Positions 24,689-36,149 of a stretch of DNA of 64,000 nucleotides are shown piece by piece. The position numbers and the translations under genes were made by a program. Below the pieces are notes generated by a model. The model saw nothing but the letters and a program-made list of their open reading frames with translations. It was not told where the DNA came from and ran no database searches. Source of the DNA: Acanthococcus lagerstroemiae (taxonomy: Eukaryota > Arthropoda > Insecta > Hemiptera > Eriococcidae); assembly GCA_031841125.1 (NCBI GenBank), contig CM063112.1:18750603-18814602 (forward strand), read 5' to 3'. The number at the start of each line of letters is the position of its first letter. Position 1 is the first letter of the stretch.

Positions 24689-25010
24689 TTTACTTTCAGT
24701 CATTGAAGCACCAAAACGTAAGGTTAAATGGTATTGTGGCACCAAAAATTTCGTTCAGGCACCAAAAATTGGTGCCACAACGTTTTTCAATGGGAATGAT
24801 CGCAAATGGCTAGTAATGCTATCTACATGCGATATACCAAAAATAGCGTTGGTGCCTATAGGGTGGTATTTCCATACTCATATACAAATTAGTGCGCAGT
24901 GTTTTTAACCAGATCGCGTTCGCTGTTATACAAATTATTTACTTGCAAGAGGTTCAGGCACCAGTGTATTTTATCGAATTGAATCGAAATAACATGCCAA
25001 CAGGCACCGA
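24687..25010. repeat. Cluster of GGCACC/GGTGCC motifs near arm end
   Basis: GCACCA or GGCACC occurs at 24708, 24738, 24758, 24957 and 25003, and GGTGCC at 24771 and 24851. The other end of the arm (37967-38075) carries TGGTGC/GGTGCC at 37967, 38003, 38042 and 38069 in the opposite sense. Several copies extend to CACTGGTGCC. Opposite orientation at two ends is what subterminal binding repeats of a DNA element look like, but no terminal inverted repeat is visible. Confidence 0.6.
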
Positions 25011-25187
25011 AACTTGGCAACCCGCTTTTCTAAAAATAGCTAATCCTAGAAGTAGAGTGTGTGAGTAAATACTACGAGACGTGCGTTCTTCTCTACAGCG
25101 TTGGTCGGCGTAAAGCAGCTGATTGAATAACGAAAGAATACAAACGTGGCTTCCTTCTCTGTTGGTTCCAACGGCGGCAACTTACAA

Positions 25188-25345
25188 TTTTCCCAAGGGG
25201 TGCTCGGACAAAATTTTATAACGTGAATTTAGAGGGGAGGGGGGAAAAATTTGGCAAAGAAGATCTTAATGTAATGAATTTTTTATTTTTGAGGAATTTC
25301 CCAAGGGGTGCTCAAAAAATCCCAAGGGGTGCTCGAGCCCCGGAG
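25188..25345. repeat. Three CCCAAGGGGTGCTC motifs
   Basis: The word CCCAAGGGGTGCTC occurs three times in about 150 bp (near 25192, 25300 and 25321), followed by GAGCCCCGGAGCACCC. The last pair can form a hairpin. It is probably part of a short dispersed repeat. The mirrored copy lies at about 50969-51126. Confidence 0.6.
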
Positions 25346-25730
25346 CACCCACAAATTTGCCGCCTATGGTTGGTTCAGCCTAAAACATGTAAAGAATGAA
25401 AATACTGTAATTATTAAGAGGATCTGCGTACGTAAATTAATTTTTCGTAAAAAATAACACGGAGGAGTGCATAAACAGTGTACTGTGAGGCATTCTTCGG
25501 CGCTCGTAAATGTTGTGATTATGTATTATTTTGAATGGGTCTTATCAGTATAATTATTTTGGCTGTTGGTTATGGTTTCGATTCTGTAAAATTGTACGTG
25601 ACGGACTGCATTTATTTGTCGAGTTGGTAAGCATCCTTATGAAGTTTTAACTGACAGTATGAAAATTTTACAGAAATATTAATAATTTAATGCGTGGTTT
25701 TGTGAATAGAATCCGTGCAATTCTGAAAAT

Positions 25731-25958
25731 ATGAGCAGGAGGAAGGAACAGCCGAAACGGATCAGAATACCGATACTACCAGTCCCAGCTGTGTCTAATT
25801 TAACAGAATGTATAAAAGTATTGGAAATGTTCGAATTTCAGGATGGACAGTTTGTTGGTCTGAACGTTACTCACTGGAAAGATAATTCCCTATGGGTATT
25901 GAAATTTATTTATGATGCATCGCAAAAACGTACTTCTCATTATAATCCGTGTCTATAG
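25731..25958 (+). CDS. Hypothetical 75-codon open frame, unrecognised
   Basis: The frame opens MSRRKEQPKRIRIP, with a basic N-terminus, and ends at a stop after NPCL. I recognise no domain. Weak points in favour of a transcribed region are a G|GTAAGC donor-like site upstream at about 25626 and a separate short frame at 26124-26207 that is rich in charged residues. Weak points against are the short length, the lack of similarity and the location in repeat-rich DNA. An identical copy is at 50356-50583 on the minus strand. Confidence 0.15.
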   Translation: MSRRKEQPKRIRIPILPVPAVSNLTECIKVLEMFEFQDGQFVGLNVTHWKDNSLWVLKFIYDASQKRTSHYNPCL

Positions 25959-26299
25959 GTAGCATTCCATTAGTTGATGTACGTTATGAAAATCGATTAG
26001 AATTGTACCTACATGAAAAATATTTTACCCACTGGTTATTCGCTGGGAAGGATTTATGTTGAATTTTGTACCGTCATGAAACAATGTATTACTGTGTGGT
26101 GTGTTGAATTGATAATGAACTTAAGATGGATCTGGGTGGCCCTGTTTTAAGAGATGAAGATGGAAGAATAAAAAAGGAGAGACAAGTGAAGGAACCGAAA
26201 GTAAAATAAACCTACAATTATTATCTCAAGCATTTTCACTTCGAGTTCGATGAAGTTTCATTTTTCTAGACTTTTAGTTTAGTGTAGCCTAAGTTCACA

Positions 26300-26810
26300 T
26301 AGGGTGGTTGCGCCAGTTTGCAACAGTACCCCAGTTTGAAACAACCTTAACTTCAAGTGATAAGAATAAGATTGTATTCCGCAGAATTTATTTGTGATAT
26401 TTCTTAGAGGGATCTGACAGCTCCCTGAGCACAGTGAAATACTTCGCCCAACTTCTCACCTGTGGTTTGTAATTTAAAATAAAATCTTGACTGAACGTAG
26501 TCAGCTGATTCTTTGATTTCTCGATATTCCTATAACAAGAACGGTATGACGGCATGATGAAATTTGTTTCAGAAATGGCTCCAACATTATAAAAATCGCT
26601 GGAGAGAGCTTTTATCAAAATTATAAGTATTTTTAGCAACAATTTAAGAAAAAACTATCCGCTATTACCTTTCAGAATTGAATATACTCGAATGTTGCGA
26701 ACTAGAACCGAAATATATTACGTGATCCAGTTTGCAACACGCTGTTGCAAACTAGGGATGTGTATCGAATCTGACATCACCAATTTGCAACAGGTTCTTT
26801 TTTTTTTTTT
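26300..26810. repeat. AGTTTGCAAC-motif segment
   Basis: CAGTTTGCAAC-type words recur at about 26314, 26330 (one change), 26728, 26745 (inverted) and 26787. Together they bracket a ~490-bp AT-rich interior, suggesting a short non-autonomous repeat. An open frame on the minus strand at 26388-26642 ends in a lysine-rich tail and has no recognised domain. The mirrored copy is at about 49505-50015. Confidence 0.35.
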
Positions 26811-27017
26811 TGAAGCCTTGGAGACTTTAGGTGAATGCTCCAAGAGAAATTGATTGAGATTTATCTGACAGGAATCTACATATACCTACGTCTTATGAAC
26901 TTGAAGATTGGGTTGTTGCTCGATTTCCTCTGACTGATAATAAAAAAGGCCACAAAAATTCTACACCTAGCTAAAATTATGAAAATCGATGAAAGGGAAG
27001 ATGAAAAAAATATCTAG

Positions 27018-27229
27018 TCCAGGAACGGTACAATGGGGGGGGGAGCAACCTTTCCTCCCCTCCGTAAGAATTTTTCACTCAGCAGTCAGGCGAGTTGGGA
27101 AAATCCAACAAGTTAAAAGATTTTCTTTTGCTTTGATACTTGGGAATTCTGAGTTAAGTCAGTTGGGACTTCCACAACTTTTACCCCCCCCCCCACTCCA
27201 CCAAGGAAATCTGTTCGGTACGTCCCTGG
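27018..27229. mobile_element. 212-bp miniature TIR element (CCAGGGACGTACCG family)
   Basis: The ends are TCCAGGAACGGTAC on the left and GTACGTCCCTGG on the right, an inverted pair. TCTAG occurs on both sides, a possible 5-bp duplication. Both ends are followed internally by a G or C run. It is related to the nested segments at 17.54 and 18.68 kb. The mirrored copy (49081-49295) is 215 bp, the difference lying entirely in the two homopolymers. Confidence 0.7.
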
Positions 27230-27706
27230 TCTAGTCGATTGTCTTCGGCCAAAAGCGACAACCCAACACAAAGGGTACATTTATACTTAACATTTTGTAA
27301 GGAAAGTGATATTATCATTTACAATATCAGTCCTCCTGTAATCTGGCAAGGGGCTTATAAATTTGAAGTGCACTGTGACACTTTGTAAAACTGCCTTCAT
27401 TATTTTTTTTTTCTTTTCGGTATGAGTGTGGCACTGTAAACAAATACTTGATTGGCATTAAGATCAGGGGCGCTGGAGATGGGAGGGCAAGAGTGGCATT
27501 TTATTCCCCCCCCCCCGCTCAACTGATCCTCGGTCAAACTCAAATTACAGATAAATAATTGAATTAATCTCATTATTAATCACGCAGGCCTTCTATAATT
27601 TTTTTCCAACAAATATTTTAATCGCTATACGTACATACTGTAATTATTTGCCCTAAAATGTCTTTATTAGTGCCCCCCCCCGAAAAATGTTTTTCAGCGC
27701 CTCTGA

Positions 27707-27762
27707 TGAAGAGTAATTAATAGGTAACTCATTATGAAGAGTAATTAATAGGTAACTCATTA
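27707..27762. repeat. 28-bp direct duplication
   Basis: GAAGAGTAATTAATAGGTAA plus the following CTCATTAT occurs twice without a spacer. It is a simple tandem duplication, mirrored at about 48549-48604. Confidence 0.8.
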
Positions 27763-28926
27763 TTTTTTCTTACTCATTTTTATTTACCCTAAAAGAAAGA
27801 CCTAGTCGGTCATTTCTTTTCTAAAAATAATTTATGTTCAATTTTTTTTATTTTTTTTATTTTAGTTACTATTTGCAACAATTGACTTATTTTTCTATTT
27901 TTAAGGATAACTAAATGTACTGTTTATTTTGTGTTTATTTTTGCCTTAGCGTCTGTACAAGCTTTTTTTATGGCAATTGACTACTACAGAAGGCCTATTA
28001 GTTTGCGTAGCACATTACTTGGCACTGGCATCTTCAATCTTCCAAGAGGGAGGGTGAGACATTTTATTGCAAGGGAGACGCACTGAGAATACAGACGTCA
28101 CAAAGTCATCTTCACCAACACGTATTATGCTTCCTCTGGCATACCATATTCCTGCACATATCTTTCAAATTAACTACAGTATGTACTGTATATGAACCTT
28201 GCCTGATGTACCGATTCAATAAAATTATTTCTGACATCATTGATTCGTAATCAGAGAATTAATTTCAACTGTACGTTCTCTATGTTTGCTCGACTACACC
28301 ATTAGATCGCGAAATTCCCGAAATAATTTTCTAGAGGCGACAATTTGTACAGGAAATTTACTTTCATTTTTTTACGATTCAAGAAGGTCTGCCTGCTTCA
28401 CAATACAGCACTGAGAGTACAACTGCTGGAATGCGCGAGAGAATTCCTTTTTCATTATGGTCTTGAAGACCTGGTTATCCTGCCTAGGGATAGGGGGATG
28501 AAGTTGACCCAGTAAATGAGTGCGAAATAAATCGTCGACTTCTGACGTGCTGTGAACAGCTGATTTACGCGCGTACCTCAAGATGTTTAAAAATATGCCA
28601 AGTAGACACGTTCCAGAGCTAGATAAAAAAATTAGCGATTATGAGTTTTCGAACTCCGGATATGAGTCACATACTGTGTGCGGTTTGACCATTATTTTCG
28701 TTATCGAAACATATTTGGTATTTAGTGAATAATTTCCATTTATAAAAATCCTCATTAGTACTACAAGTATACTTAATACTCATACAGTCTACAACTATAA
28801 GTAATAGTAGGCCTACTCGTATACTACAACTTTTTTCGCGCTTTTACATTCCGCAAATTTATTAATTATCAAATCTTAATCAAGGGAAAGTGCAATCTCT
28901 GATTTGATACACAGGGCTGCTAGGGC

Positions 28927-29261
28927 CTACAATCTGTCCTTCTCGGTTTTATTTCTCAAATAATATTTTATTCTCTTCAGTACAGAAAAAGTTCTTTCCG
29001 CTGAACAGTTTGTTGCTGGGGTACACAAACATATTTTTAAAATGATGTCGATGATTGGGTAAACTGAATTTAATTTCGAATTGTTAATTTTTTATCTTCT
29101 TTATTTATATAAGCAACAAACTGTTTTAGTTCATCTTCGAGTTCGGCTTCGTCGCTGAAGTCTTCTGGAAAACTTTCTCTGAGAATTTTTGTTGTTTTCA
29201 AAATATCTTCTTCTTCCATTCCAGCGAGATTTGACAAAAAAGAACATTTTTCTCCAAATGC
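28927..29261 (-). pseudogene. hAT transposase C-terminal remnant (left arm)
   Basis: Read on the minus strand, two adjacent segments in different frames are recognisable. The upstream segment (29261 to 29070) reads AFGEKCSFLSNLAGMEEEDI and continues as an acidic stretch to a stop. The downstream segment (29061 to 28927) contains PATNCSAERTFSVLKR followed by IKYYLRNKTEKDRL and a stop. The second is the well-known C-terminal dimerisation region of hAT transposases, in the form found in ZMYM1-like proteins (T-N-x-S-A-E-R-x-F-S). A frameshift between the segments and the absence of the N-terminal and catalytic parts make this a pseudogene. A second, longer remnant of a related copy lies at 36724-37712 in the opposite orientation. 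Confidence 0.85.
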
Positions 29262-29319
29262 TACGTAGACTGATTATTGTGTCGGCCAGCATTTCTGCCG
29301 TATTTCTCGAGTGCAAGGA

Positions 29320-29545
29320 GGACTGATTTGAATTCGTCTCGACAAGTTGAATAATTTCACCAAGATTTAGGGGCGTATCTGGATAACGGAGGATCACCGT
29401 CGAATTTGTTCAAATAATTTGTACTCAGCGTGAAAAATTTCGAAAAAATTAGTCGTTGACTCAATTTTTTTGATTTCCGAAATTTTGAATATTTCTCCAT
29501 ACTACATGTTTTTTGGGGAGACGAAAAATTTTTCGACGAAAGAAA
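29320..29545. repeat. Outlying diverged copy of the Foldback-like unit
   Basis: Contains CTCAGCGTGAAAAATTTCG, GTATCTGGATAACGGAGGAT and a CCATACTACATG...TTTTTTGGGG arrangement in the same order as the ~290-bp units at 30.2-31.2 kb, but considerably diverged. It shows that the unit existed outside the 5.9-kb element's present limits. Confidence 0.6.
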
Positions 29546-29751
29546 AAACGGCAAAACTGACTTGGAATACAAAATCAAAAAAGTATCGGTTAGATCTACA
29601 TTATCAGAAATAGGCGATAAAACTATTATTATGCACTTTCGAAAAATAAAATAAAAATTCGAATATTTACAATTTTTTGTTGAGTTTACAAATTATATTG
29701 TGGAACATTTCTGATTTATAAGACTTTTTGTAATTCCCTTGTATTTTTTAA

Positions 29752-29890
29752 CCCTTTCGTGCGCAACGGGAAGTATGCTTCCCAGCACCTAGAACAATTT
29801 AGCTAGTTTCAAGGCAATAGCATCATAACTCTATTTTCGATAAATTGTTCTCGGTGCTGGAAAGCATACTTCCCGTTGCGCACAAAAGGG
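29752..29890. mobile_element. 139-bp TTAA-flanked MITE (piggyBac-like)
   Basis: Terminal inverted repeats of about 50 bp make up most of the element. The left end begins CCCTTTCGTGCGCAACGGGA and the right end is its near-perfect inverse, with about four mismatches. TTAA lies immediately outside both ends (29748-29751 and 29891-29894). TTAA target sites with CCC-starting ends are characteristic of the piggyBac superfamily. With no coding capacity it is a non-autonomous derivative, and RNA from it would form one long hairpin. Confidence 0.88.
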
Positions 29891-31329
29891 TTAAAGAATT
29901 TTGGATTGAAAAAAAAAAAAAAACAATCAAAAGAAACAGTATGTTGCAAACTCAACGTACACTTACATAAAAATTGGCTGGCCAAAGTTTTTGCACATCG
30001 GTGACATTATAAGGTAACGACGGCTTTTGTGCTTCATTAGGGAAGGAAGGCAAGTACTCAGGGCGGAATACCTCCATTACCCCTACTTATATTCTCCATT
30101 GATAACGGTTATTTACAGGGAAAACAAATAGAAGTCTTGTCTTTTTTCAGTTCATGGAGAGTTTTCATCATCTTGAATGAAAAACTCACCATCTATAGAA
30201 CAGGTCGTCATTTTGTTGAATTATTCGAATTTCTAAGATTTTTTTTTCTCCAAAGGTCTTATCACAACTGGTGATGACAATTTTCCTTTGACCCAAACTG
30301 ACCAATTTTTCCAAATTTTTCCTGGGTATCTCAGGAACGGAGCGTCACCGCCAAATTTGACCACCGTATTCGAGCTCAGCGTTAAAAATTGAGCCGAAAA
30401 CAGTCTTTGTTTCAAAATTTTTGGTTTTTCTAATTTTGAAAATTTTTCCATACTTACATCATGTCTTTTTTGAGGCAAAGAAATTTTCGGAGAGCTTTGG
30501 CGTCGGCGCGGGTGTTAATTACTCAATTTTTCGTGGCGAATTCAAATCCGTCGTCAAAATTGAGCTAGAATCATTTTTTGACCCAAACTGACCAATTTTT
30601 AAAACTTTTTCCTGTGTATCCCGGGTACGGAGCGTCGCCGCCAAATTTGACCACCGAATTAAAACTCAGCGTGGAAAATCGAATCAAAAACCGTCCCTGA
30701 ATTCAAAATTTTGGTTTTTTCGAATTTTGAAAATTCCTCTAGACTTACATCATGTTATTTTTGGGGCAAAAGAAATTTCGGAGGGCTTCGGCGTTGGCGC
30801 GGGTACTGATTACTTATTTTCTCGAGGCGGATTCAAATCCGTCATCAAAATTGACCTGGAGTCATTTTTTGACCCAGACTAACCAATTTTTCCAATTTTC
30901 TCTTGTGTATTTCTGGAACGGAACGTCTCCGCGAAATTTGACCACCGAAGTCGATTTCAGCGTTAATAAGTGAGCCGAAAACAGTCTTGAGTTCAAAATT
31001 TATGGTTTATTCGAAATTTGAAAATTTAGGGCAACAAAATTTTCGGGGAGCTTCGACGTCGGCGCGGGGCTAATTACTCAGTTTTTCGAGGCGATTTCAA
31101 ATCCGTCGTCAAAATCGAGCTGGAGTCCTTTCTTGACCCAAACTGACCAATTTTCCCAATATTTTCCTGTGTATCTTGGGACCTGCTCGTTGCCCTCGAA
31201 TTTGACCACCGAATTAGAACTCAGCGTGAAAAATTTAGTTATTTTCGAGAATCGAAGGTTTCTCATGAAATCCTTTGAAAATCATCGCAGATTTCCCCTG
31301 TATATTATTATTGAAGTGAGGCTACACAA

Positions 31330-33560
31330 ATGATCCATGTCTTGAAGAATCAGAAACATGTTCTTTCATTGAGTCACGAGAAAAGAAGTTTTTTTTTCTT
31401 CGGGAGGAGAATTTCGTTCCTCTCTTTGAGGAGAGAAAAGAAGGTTGCCTCTTTTCTTTTATGAATGAAATGAATTTCTCTCCTTTGAGGAAATTGAATT
31501 TTCTTTCTATGAGAAAAGAGAACATTCTCGTTTCCATTTCTTGAATGTAAACCGTTCCTATCTTCCAGGAACAAAACCCATTTCTGTTTTTAAGGAAATT
31601 GAATTAAATTATCCTTTCCCCGTCTTAATGTAAAAAGCTTATTTCTTTCTCCGGGATCCTGCAAGGTGTCTTCGAATAAAAGTAAGAAAATCATCTATTC
31701 CTCACATCTACTAGACAAAACGTACCTACTCTTTTTTCACCTTTGAAAAAGAAAAATCTGCATTTTTTTTTTTTGTTAAAACAGAAAGAAAAGCGTGTCC
31801 TTTTCACGAGAAGTAATTTTTGTCCACATAGAAGAGAAAGTGACGATTTTCCCATTGAACTAGATTTTGTTTTGACCTACAAAATTTGTTGTCATTATGC
31901 TTTGATTATTTTTTCAGGATATGACTGAGATTTTCTATGGATTTTACATAGGCAGTTTTGTGTGTCAGAGCTATTTGATAATTAATAATAACGAATTGAG
32001 TTCAATTTTTACGAATCATCATTTCTTTTCTTCAATTTTGTCATGATTCATTGATCATTTGTTCAAAATGATAATTTTCCATAAATTAGGTTGAATTTAT
32101 ACTCAAAAAAATAAAAAAAAAAGAGTAGGTTGAAAATTTCCGACATCGAATTCAGTTTAATTTATCGGAAATCATAGTCACTTTGGACATTATAATCAAA
32201 GAGTAGGTACTGACAAAAGTGTTGAAACAAAATTTCGAAATTTCAGAGAAAATCATTTCTAACCAAAATGAGAAGAACTTGATCCATCATGAGGAATGAG
32301 AAAAATCAGTCTTCCGGAATTGACCCAGTTTTTAGATGAATTGAATTAAGTACCGGACTAAAGGTATTCTCTGTATTCCTAAAAAGTGAAAACAAAATTT
32401 TCGATCTTCAATTTGGATAATTTGTTTTACTTATAAAATTTAGCTCTTAACGAGTAAGAAATCTAAGCTTAAGTTTTTCGAACATCAGAGCTGAGAAAAA
32501 TCGAACCGTTTTCTGAAATCATACTGGTCCAAAGAGAACCTAACAGCGTTTGCAATTGTTTGTTCAGTTTTTTCAAACTACCTGAGTCAGTGTAGATCAA
32601 TTTTAAAGCTTCTCATTCGGATTTGTGGACTCGTCCACAGATTATAATGAGATGAATGATCGAAATTAAAAAATGATGGAGAATTTTTTGTTGCTTTCCT
32701 CAAGGAAAATGAAGAAAATTTTCTTTGGTGAGAAGAACCTTGAGTGATTGTTTTTGAGGGAAGTAGTGGTAAACTACGGCTTCCTTTTTATTAAATGAGA
32801 AGAACTTCGTTCCATTTTTTAAGAAAAGTGAACCAACGTTTTCCATTTTTAAAAGAATGAGTAACTTATTGAAAAGAAGAAGAAAACTATCTCTGCTTTT
32901 CTGTCCTCATTTCTCTGTAATTAAATTTTTTTCAATTAAGGGAGAAAAAAAAAACAGAAAAATATGATTTTTTTTTTCCTAAAAGAGAAAAATTTCTGCC
33001 TTTTATTGGAAAAAGCTGAACAAGTTATCTCCTTTTCTTGGCATAGAAGAATCATGTTCATTCATAAGGATAGAAAAAGAGAAAAAGTCTGGTTTCTCCC
33101 CTCCGTAGGAAGAACCCATTCCTGTTCTTAAGCAAGAATAAGAAAATCACCGTTTTTCTAAGAGTGAAGTGAATTTCACTCATTTCCTTGTAAAAAGTTT
33201 AACTTGCTTCTCTGTCCTTGAGAGTGCCTATCGTCCCTTTGATTTCGCAAATTTAATGGAATTCGTTCTTCTCTTCTAAGAAATGAACCCATTCCTTTTT
33301 CTAGGGAAAATTAGGAAAATTGAGTTTTCAAGTTCCTCAGTGAAAAAGTTGCAATTTTTTGTCTTCGAGAAAAAGAAAACTACAGCCTTATATTAACGGA
33401 AAGAAAAGATAATTATTTCTTTCTTTTCTTGAATAAAAATAGTTAGTTTCTCTTTGAATAAAAATTAAGAAGAAAAAAACATCCTTTCTTTATTAACTAA
33501 TGATAAAAACAATTTTTTACTTGAAAAAATCTGCTTGTTTAGAAGATGGAAGATGCGATT
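31330..33560. repeat. Low-complexity GAAAAG/CTTTTC-rich core
   Basis: The interior of the Foldback-like element is a long AT-rich stretch with recurring GAAAAG, GAGAAGAA, TTTCTTTTC and related words on both strands. It has no sustained open frame and no clean tandem period. Short frames such as minus strand 31322-31537 are lysine/phenylalanine-rich products of this composition. Confidence 0.6.
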
Positions 33561-33712
33561 TTCTTGTCAATATTTTATTTGACTTTGACTACGAAAATAG
33601 CCAATTTTGAGAGCCTAGTACTATTTAATTTGGAATATTAATGAGACGTCCCGGTCCTTCTTTAGGGAGTTGAAATTTATTCGCCCCAGTACTAGACCAC
33701 TGCTCTCATTCC

Positions 33713-33905
33713 AAATTCGATTACGAACACGCAAAAATTCAGATACCCTTGAGCACAACTACTACTGTAACTTACAGGACGGACTTAGACAAATTCAGTT
33801 TCAAAATGAAAGAACTGAAAATTCGAAAGAAAAATCAGAAGAGAATTATGATAAAATGAACTAAATACCAAAACTCACATAACAGAGGATAAAATTGTAA
33901 AATAA
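33713..33905 (+). repeat. Direct repeat copy A with exon-like end
   Basis: This block recurs about 683 bp downstream (34396-34590). Both copies share AAATTCGATTA, GAGCACAACTACTACT/AAGCACGACTACTACT and an acceptor-like TTACAG followed by a GGACTT word. In this copy the frame after the acceptor reads DGLRQIQFQNERTENSKEKS and then stops. Confidence 0.6.
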
Positions 33906-34466
33906 AATAATCCAAAGTAGTAGCACAATCATCTCTCCCTTTTGTGTCGAATATAAAAAAGGTAGTTTATTTTTCTCTTTGAGTTTTTTAAAAAAAAACA
34001 AAAAAAAACACCTAAAATAATGTAAACGCTATCACTTTTTTGTCAATAAAAAAAGGATTTTTTTAATGCAAAAAAAATTGTCCTTTGACTCGATAATTTT
34101 AAAAAAAAATCCCCCCTCCTCCAGAAAAAGTGGAATAAACTAGCGATCAAAAAAAATTGTGCTCGCGGACTTCAATTGTTTAACCTTGAACTTTATTAAG
34201 TACTTAATTTCGAATGTTTTCATTTTTGTATTCGTTAATAATTTTATTTTTAATAATTTTCTTTCATTAAATAAACTTTTGAACCTAAGTATGTACAGTT
34301 GTTTTAGTTGGTACAACCCGAAAAATTTTTGGTACTGCCAATTAAGGTCACTGAAAAGTGCAGATAAAAATATTTACAATAAAAAATCGTATTTCAAATT
34401 CGATTATACGAACATACCAAAATTCAAGTACCTTTAAGCACGACTACTACTACCTATAATTTACAG

Positions 34467-34610
34467 GTCGGACTTGGACAATTTCAAGTTGCAAAGGAAA
34501 TAATTAAGGTATCCACAGACAAATCAAAGAGGATTATGATACACAAAGCATTAAACACCAAAACCCACAAAATAGGAGATGAAGTTGTAATCGAAATTGA
34601 AGTAAACTAA
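34467..34610 (+). CDS. Possible 3'-terminal exon, 47 codons, unrecognised
   Basis: After ATAATTTACAG, which fits a 3' splice site, an open frame of 47 codons begins VGLGQFQVAKEIIK, continues through KRIMIHKALNTK and ends KIGDEVVIEIEVN plus stop. It has no start codon, so it could only be an internal or terminal exon. The diverged paralogous block at 33.7 kb places a TTACAG at the matching point, which supports the acceptor. No domain is recognised and no upstream exon was found. It may be a remnant of a gene carried by the Foldback-like element. The mirrored copy is on the minus strand at 41692-41835. Confidence 0.3.
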   Translation, partial: VGLGQFQVAKEIIKVSTDKSKRIMIHKALNTKTHKIGDEVVIEIEVN

Positions 34611-34629
34611 AAATGATTATGGGGGAAAA

Positions 34630-34710
34630 ATCTCGACCGGTTTGATGCAGCTTTCCATTTCTCCCTATCTTGTGCCAGTTCCTTCATTTCGTAATAACAC
34701 TTGAAAACTG
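34630..34710 (-). pseudogene. LINE reverse-transcriptase C-terminal fragment
   Basis: On the minus strand a short frame reads ELAQDREKWKAASNRSR. The A-x-D-R-x-x-W motif followed by a basic tail is typical of the extreme C-terminus of ORF2 in several insect non-LTR retrotransposons. Only about 27 codons are recognisable. The rest of the reverse transcriptase and the endonuclease are absent, so this is a very short truncated fragment. The clade cannot be assigned. Confidence 0.5.
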
Positions 34711-36149
34711 TTTTTTGATGTGAAGAGATTTATCATGTTATTTGATTTTCTGAATTAAGTAGGTAGGTATAGTATGGAGAAATTTTCAAAATTCAAAAAA
34801 ATCAAAATTTTGAATTGAAGACTGCTTTCAACTCAATATCTCACGCTGAGTACGAATTCGATGGTTAATTTAGGCTTCAATACTCCTATTTCGAGATAAG
34901 CTCGAAAAAGTTGGCAAAATTGGACAATTTGGGTCAAAAAATGATTGCAGCTCAATTTTGACGACGGATTTGAATTTGTCTCAAAAAATTGAGTAGTTAG
35001 CACCCGCGCCGACGCCGAAGCTCTCCGAAATTTTTTTGCCCCAAAAAAGACATGATGTAGTATGGAAAAATTTTCAAAATTAGGAATTAATGACTGTTTT
35101 CGACTCAATTTTTCACGCTGAGTTCGAATTCGGTGGTCAAATTTGGCGGCGACGCTCAGTACCCAGGATACACAGGAAAAAGTTTTAAAAATTGGTCAGT
35201 TTGGGTCAAAAAATGACTCTAGCTCAATTTTGACGACGGATTTGAATTCGCCACGAAAAATTGAGTAACTAGCACCCGCGCCGGCGTCAAAGCTCTCCGA
35301 AAATTTCTTTGCCTCAAAAAAGACATGATTGTAAGTATGGAAAAATTTTCAAAATTAGAAAAACCAAAAATTTTGAACCAAAGACTGTTTTCGGCTCAAT
35401 TTTTAACGCTGAGCTCGAATACGGTGGTCAAATTTGGCGGCGACGCTCCGTTCCCGAGATACCCAGGAAAAATTTGGAAAAATTGGTCAGTTTGGGTCAA
35501 AGGAAAATTGTCATCACCAGTTGTGATAAGACTTTTGGAGAAAAAAAATCTTAGAAATTCGAATAATTCAACAAAATGACGACCTGTTCTATAGATGGTG
35601 AGTTTTTCATTCAAGATGATGAAAACTCTCCATGAACTGAAAAAACACAAGACTTCTATTTGTTTTCCCTGTAAATAACCGTTATCAATGGAGAATATAA
35701 GTAGGGGTAATGGAGGTATTCCGCCCTGAGTACTTGCTTTCCTTCCCTAATGAAGTACAAAAGCCGTCGTTACCTTATAATGTCACCGATGTGCAAAAAC
35801 TTTGGCCAGCAAATTTTTATGTAAGTGTACGTTGAGTTTGTAAATTTGGCAACCTTTCGGACGCAGGATCCACCGCCATCTGTAAAGTCCATTCTATATA
35901 CGGTCGTTATAAAGATAGGGATTTGTACAGATGTCGTATCCACTGCTATCTGTAATGAGGCACTAAAGGTAGCTATGTGTAGAGTTTAAAAAAAGTATGA
36001 ACAAAGACAACAAAACTTTGGATAGAATGGGTGTACCTCCCAAAATTGGGGTAGGATATGAGATACCGTGAAAAGAACCTGAAAAATGAATTCGGTGACA
36101 GCAGAAACCAGTTAATCTCTCCTTTTGAAGATCGTTTTTTTAAAATATC

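Larger units (their letters stand above)
29947..35840. mobile_element. 5.9-kb Foldback-like element (left arm)
   Basis: The outer ends are inverted copies. The left starts CAAACTCAACGTACACTTAC and the right ends with its reverse complement. The outermost ~620 bp of each arm match closely but with scattered substitutions (for example GTGCTTCATT against GTACTTCATT). Inwards, each arm becomes a tandem array of ~290-bp units anchored by GACCCAAACTGACC: at 30290, 30580, 30871 and 31135 on the left, and inverted at about 34935, 35207 and 35498 on the right. Long inverted arms built of direct tandem subrepeats are the architecture of Drosophila Foldback/Galileo elements. No transposase is seen inside. 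Target duplication is not obvious. Relationship to P-superfamily Foldback elements is by structure only. Confidence 0.75.

Noticed and set aside
30233..31266. Several related 60-80-codon frames with FGGDAPF/WSVWVK-like peptides
   Set aside because: They recur because the ~290-bp Foldback-like unit recurs. Different units are open in different frames, which argues against coding.
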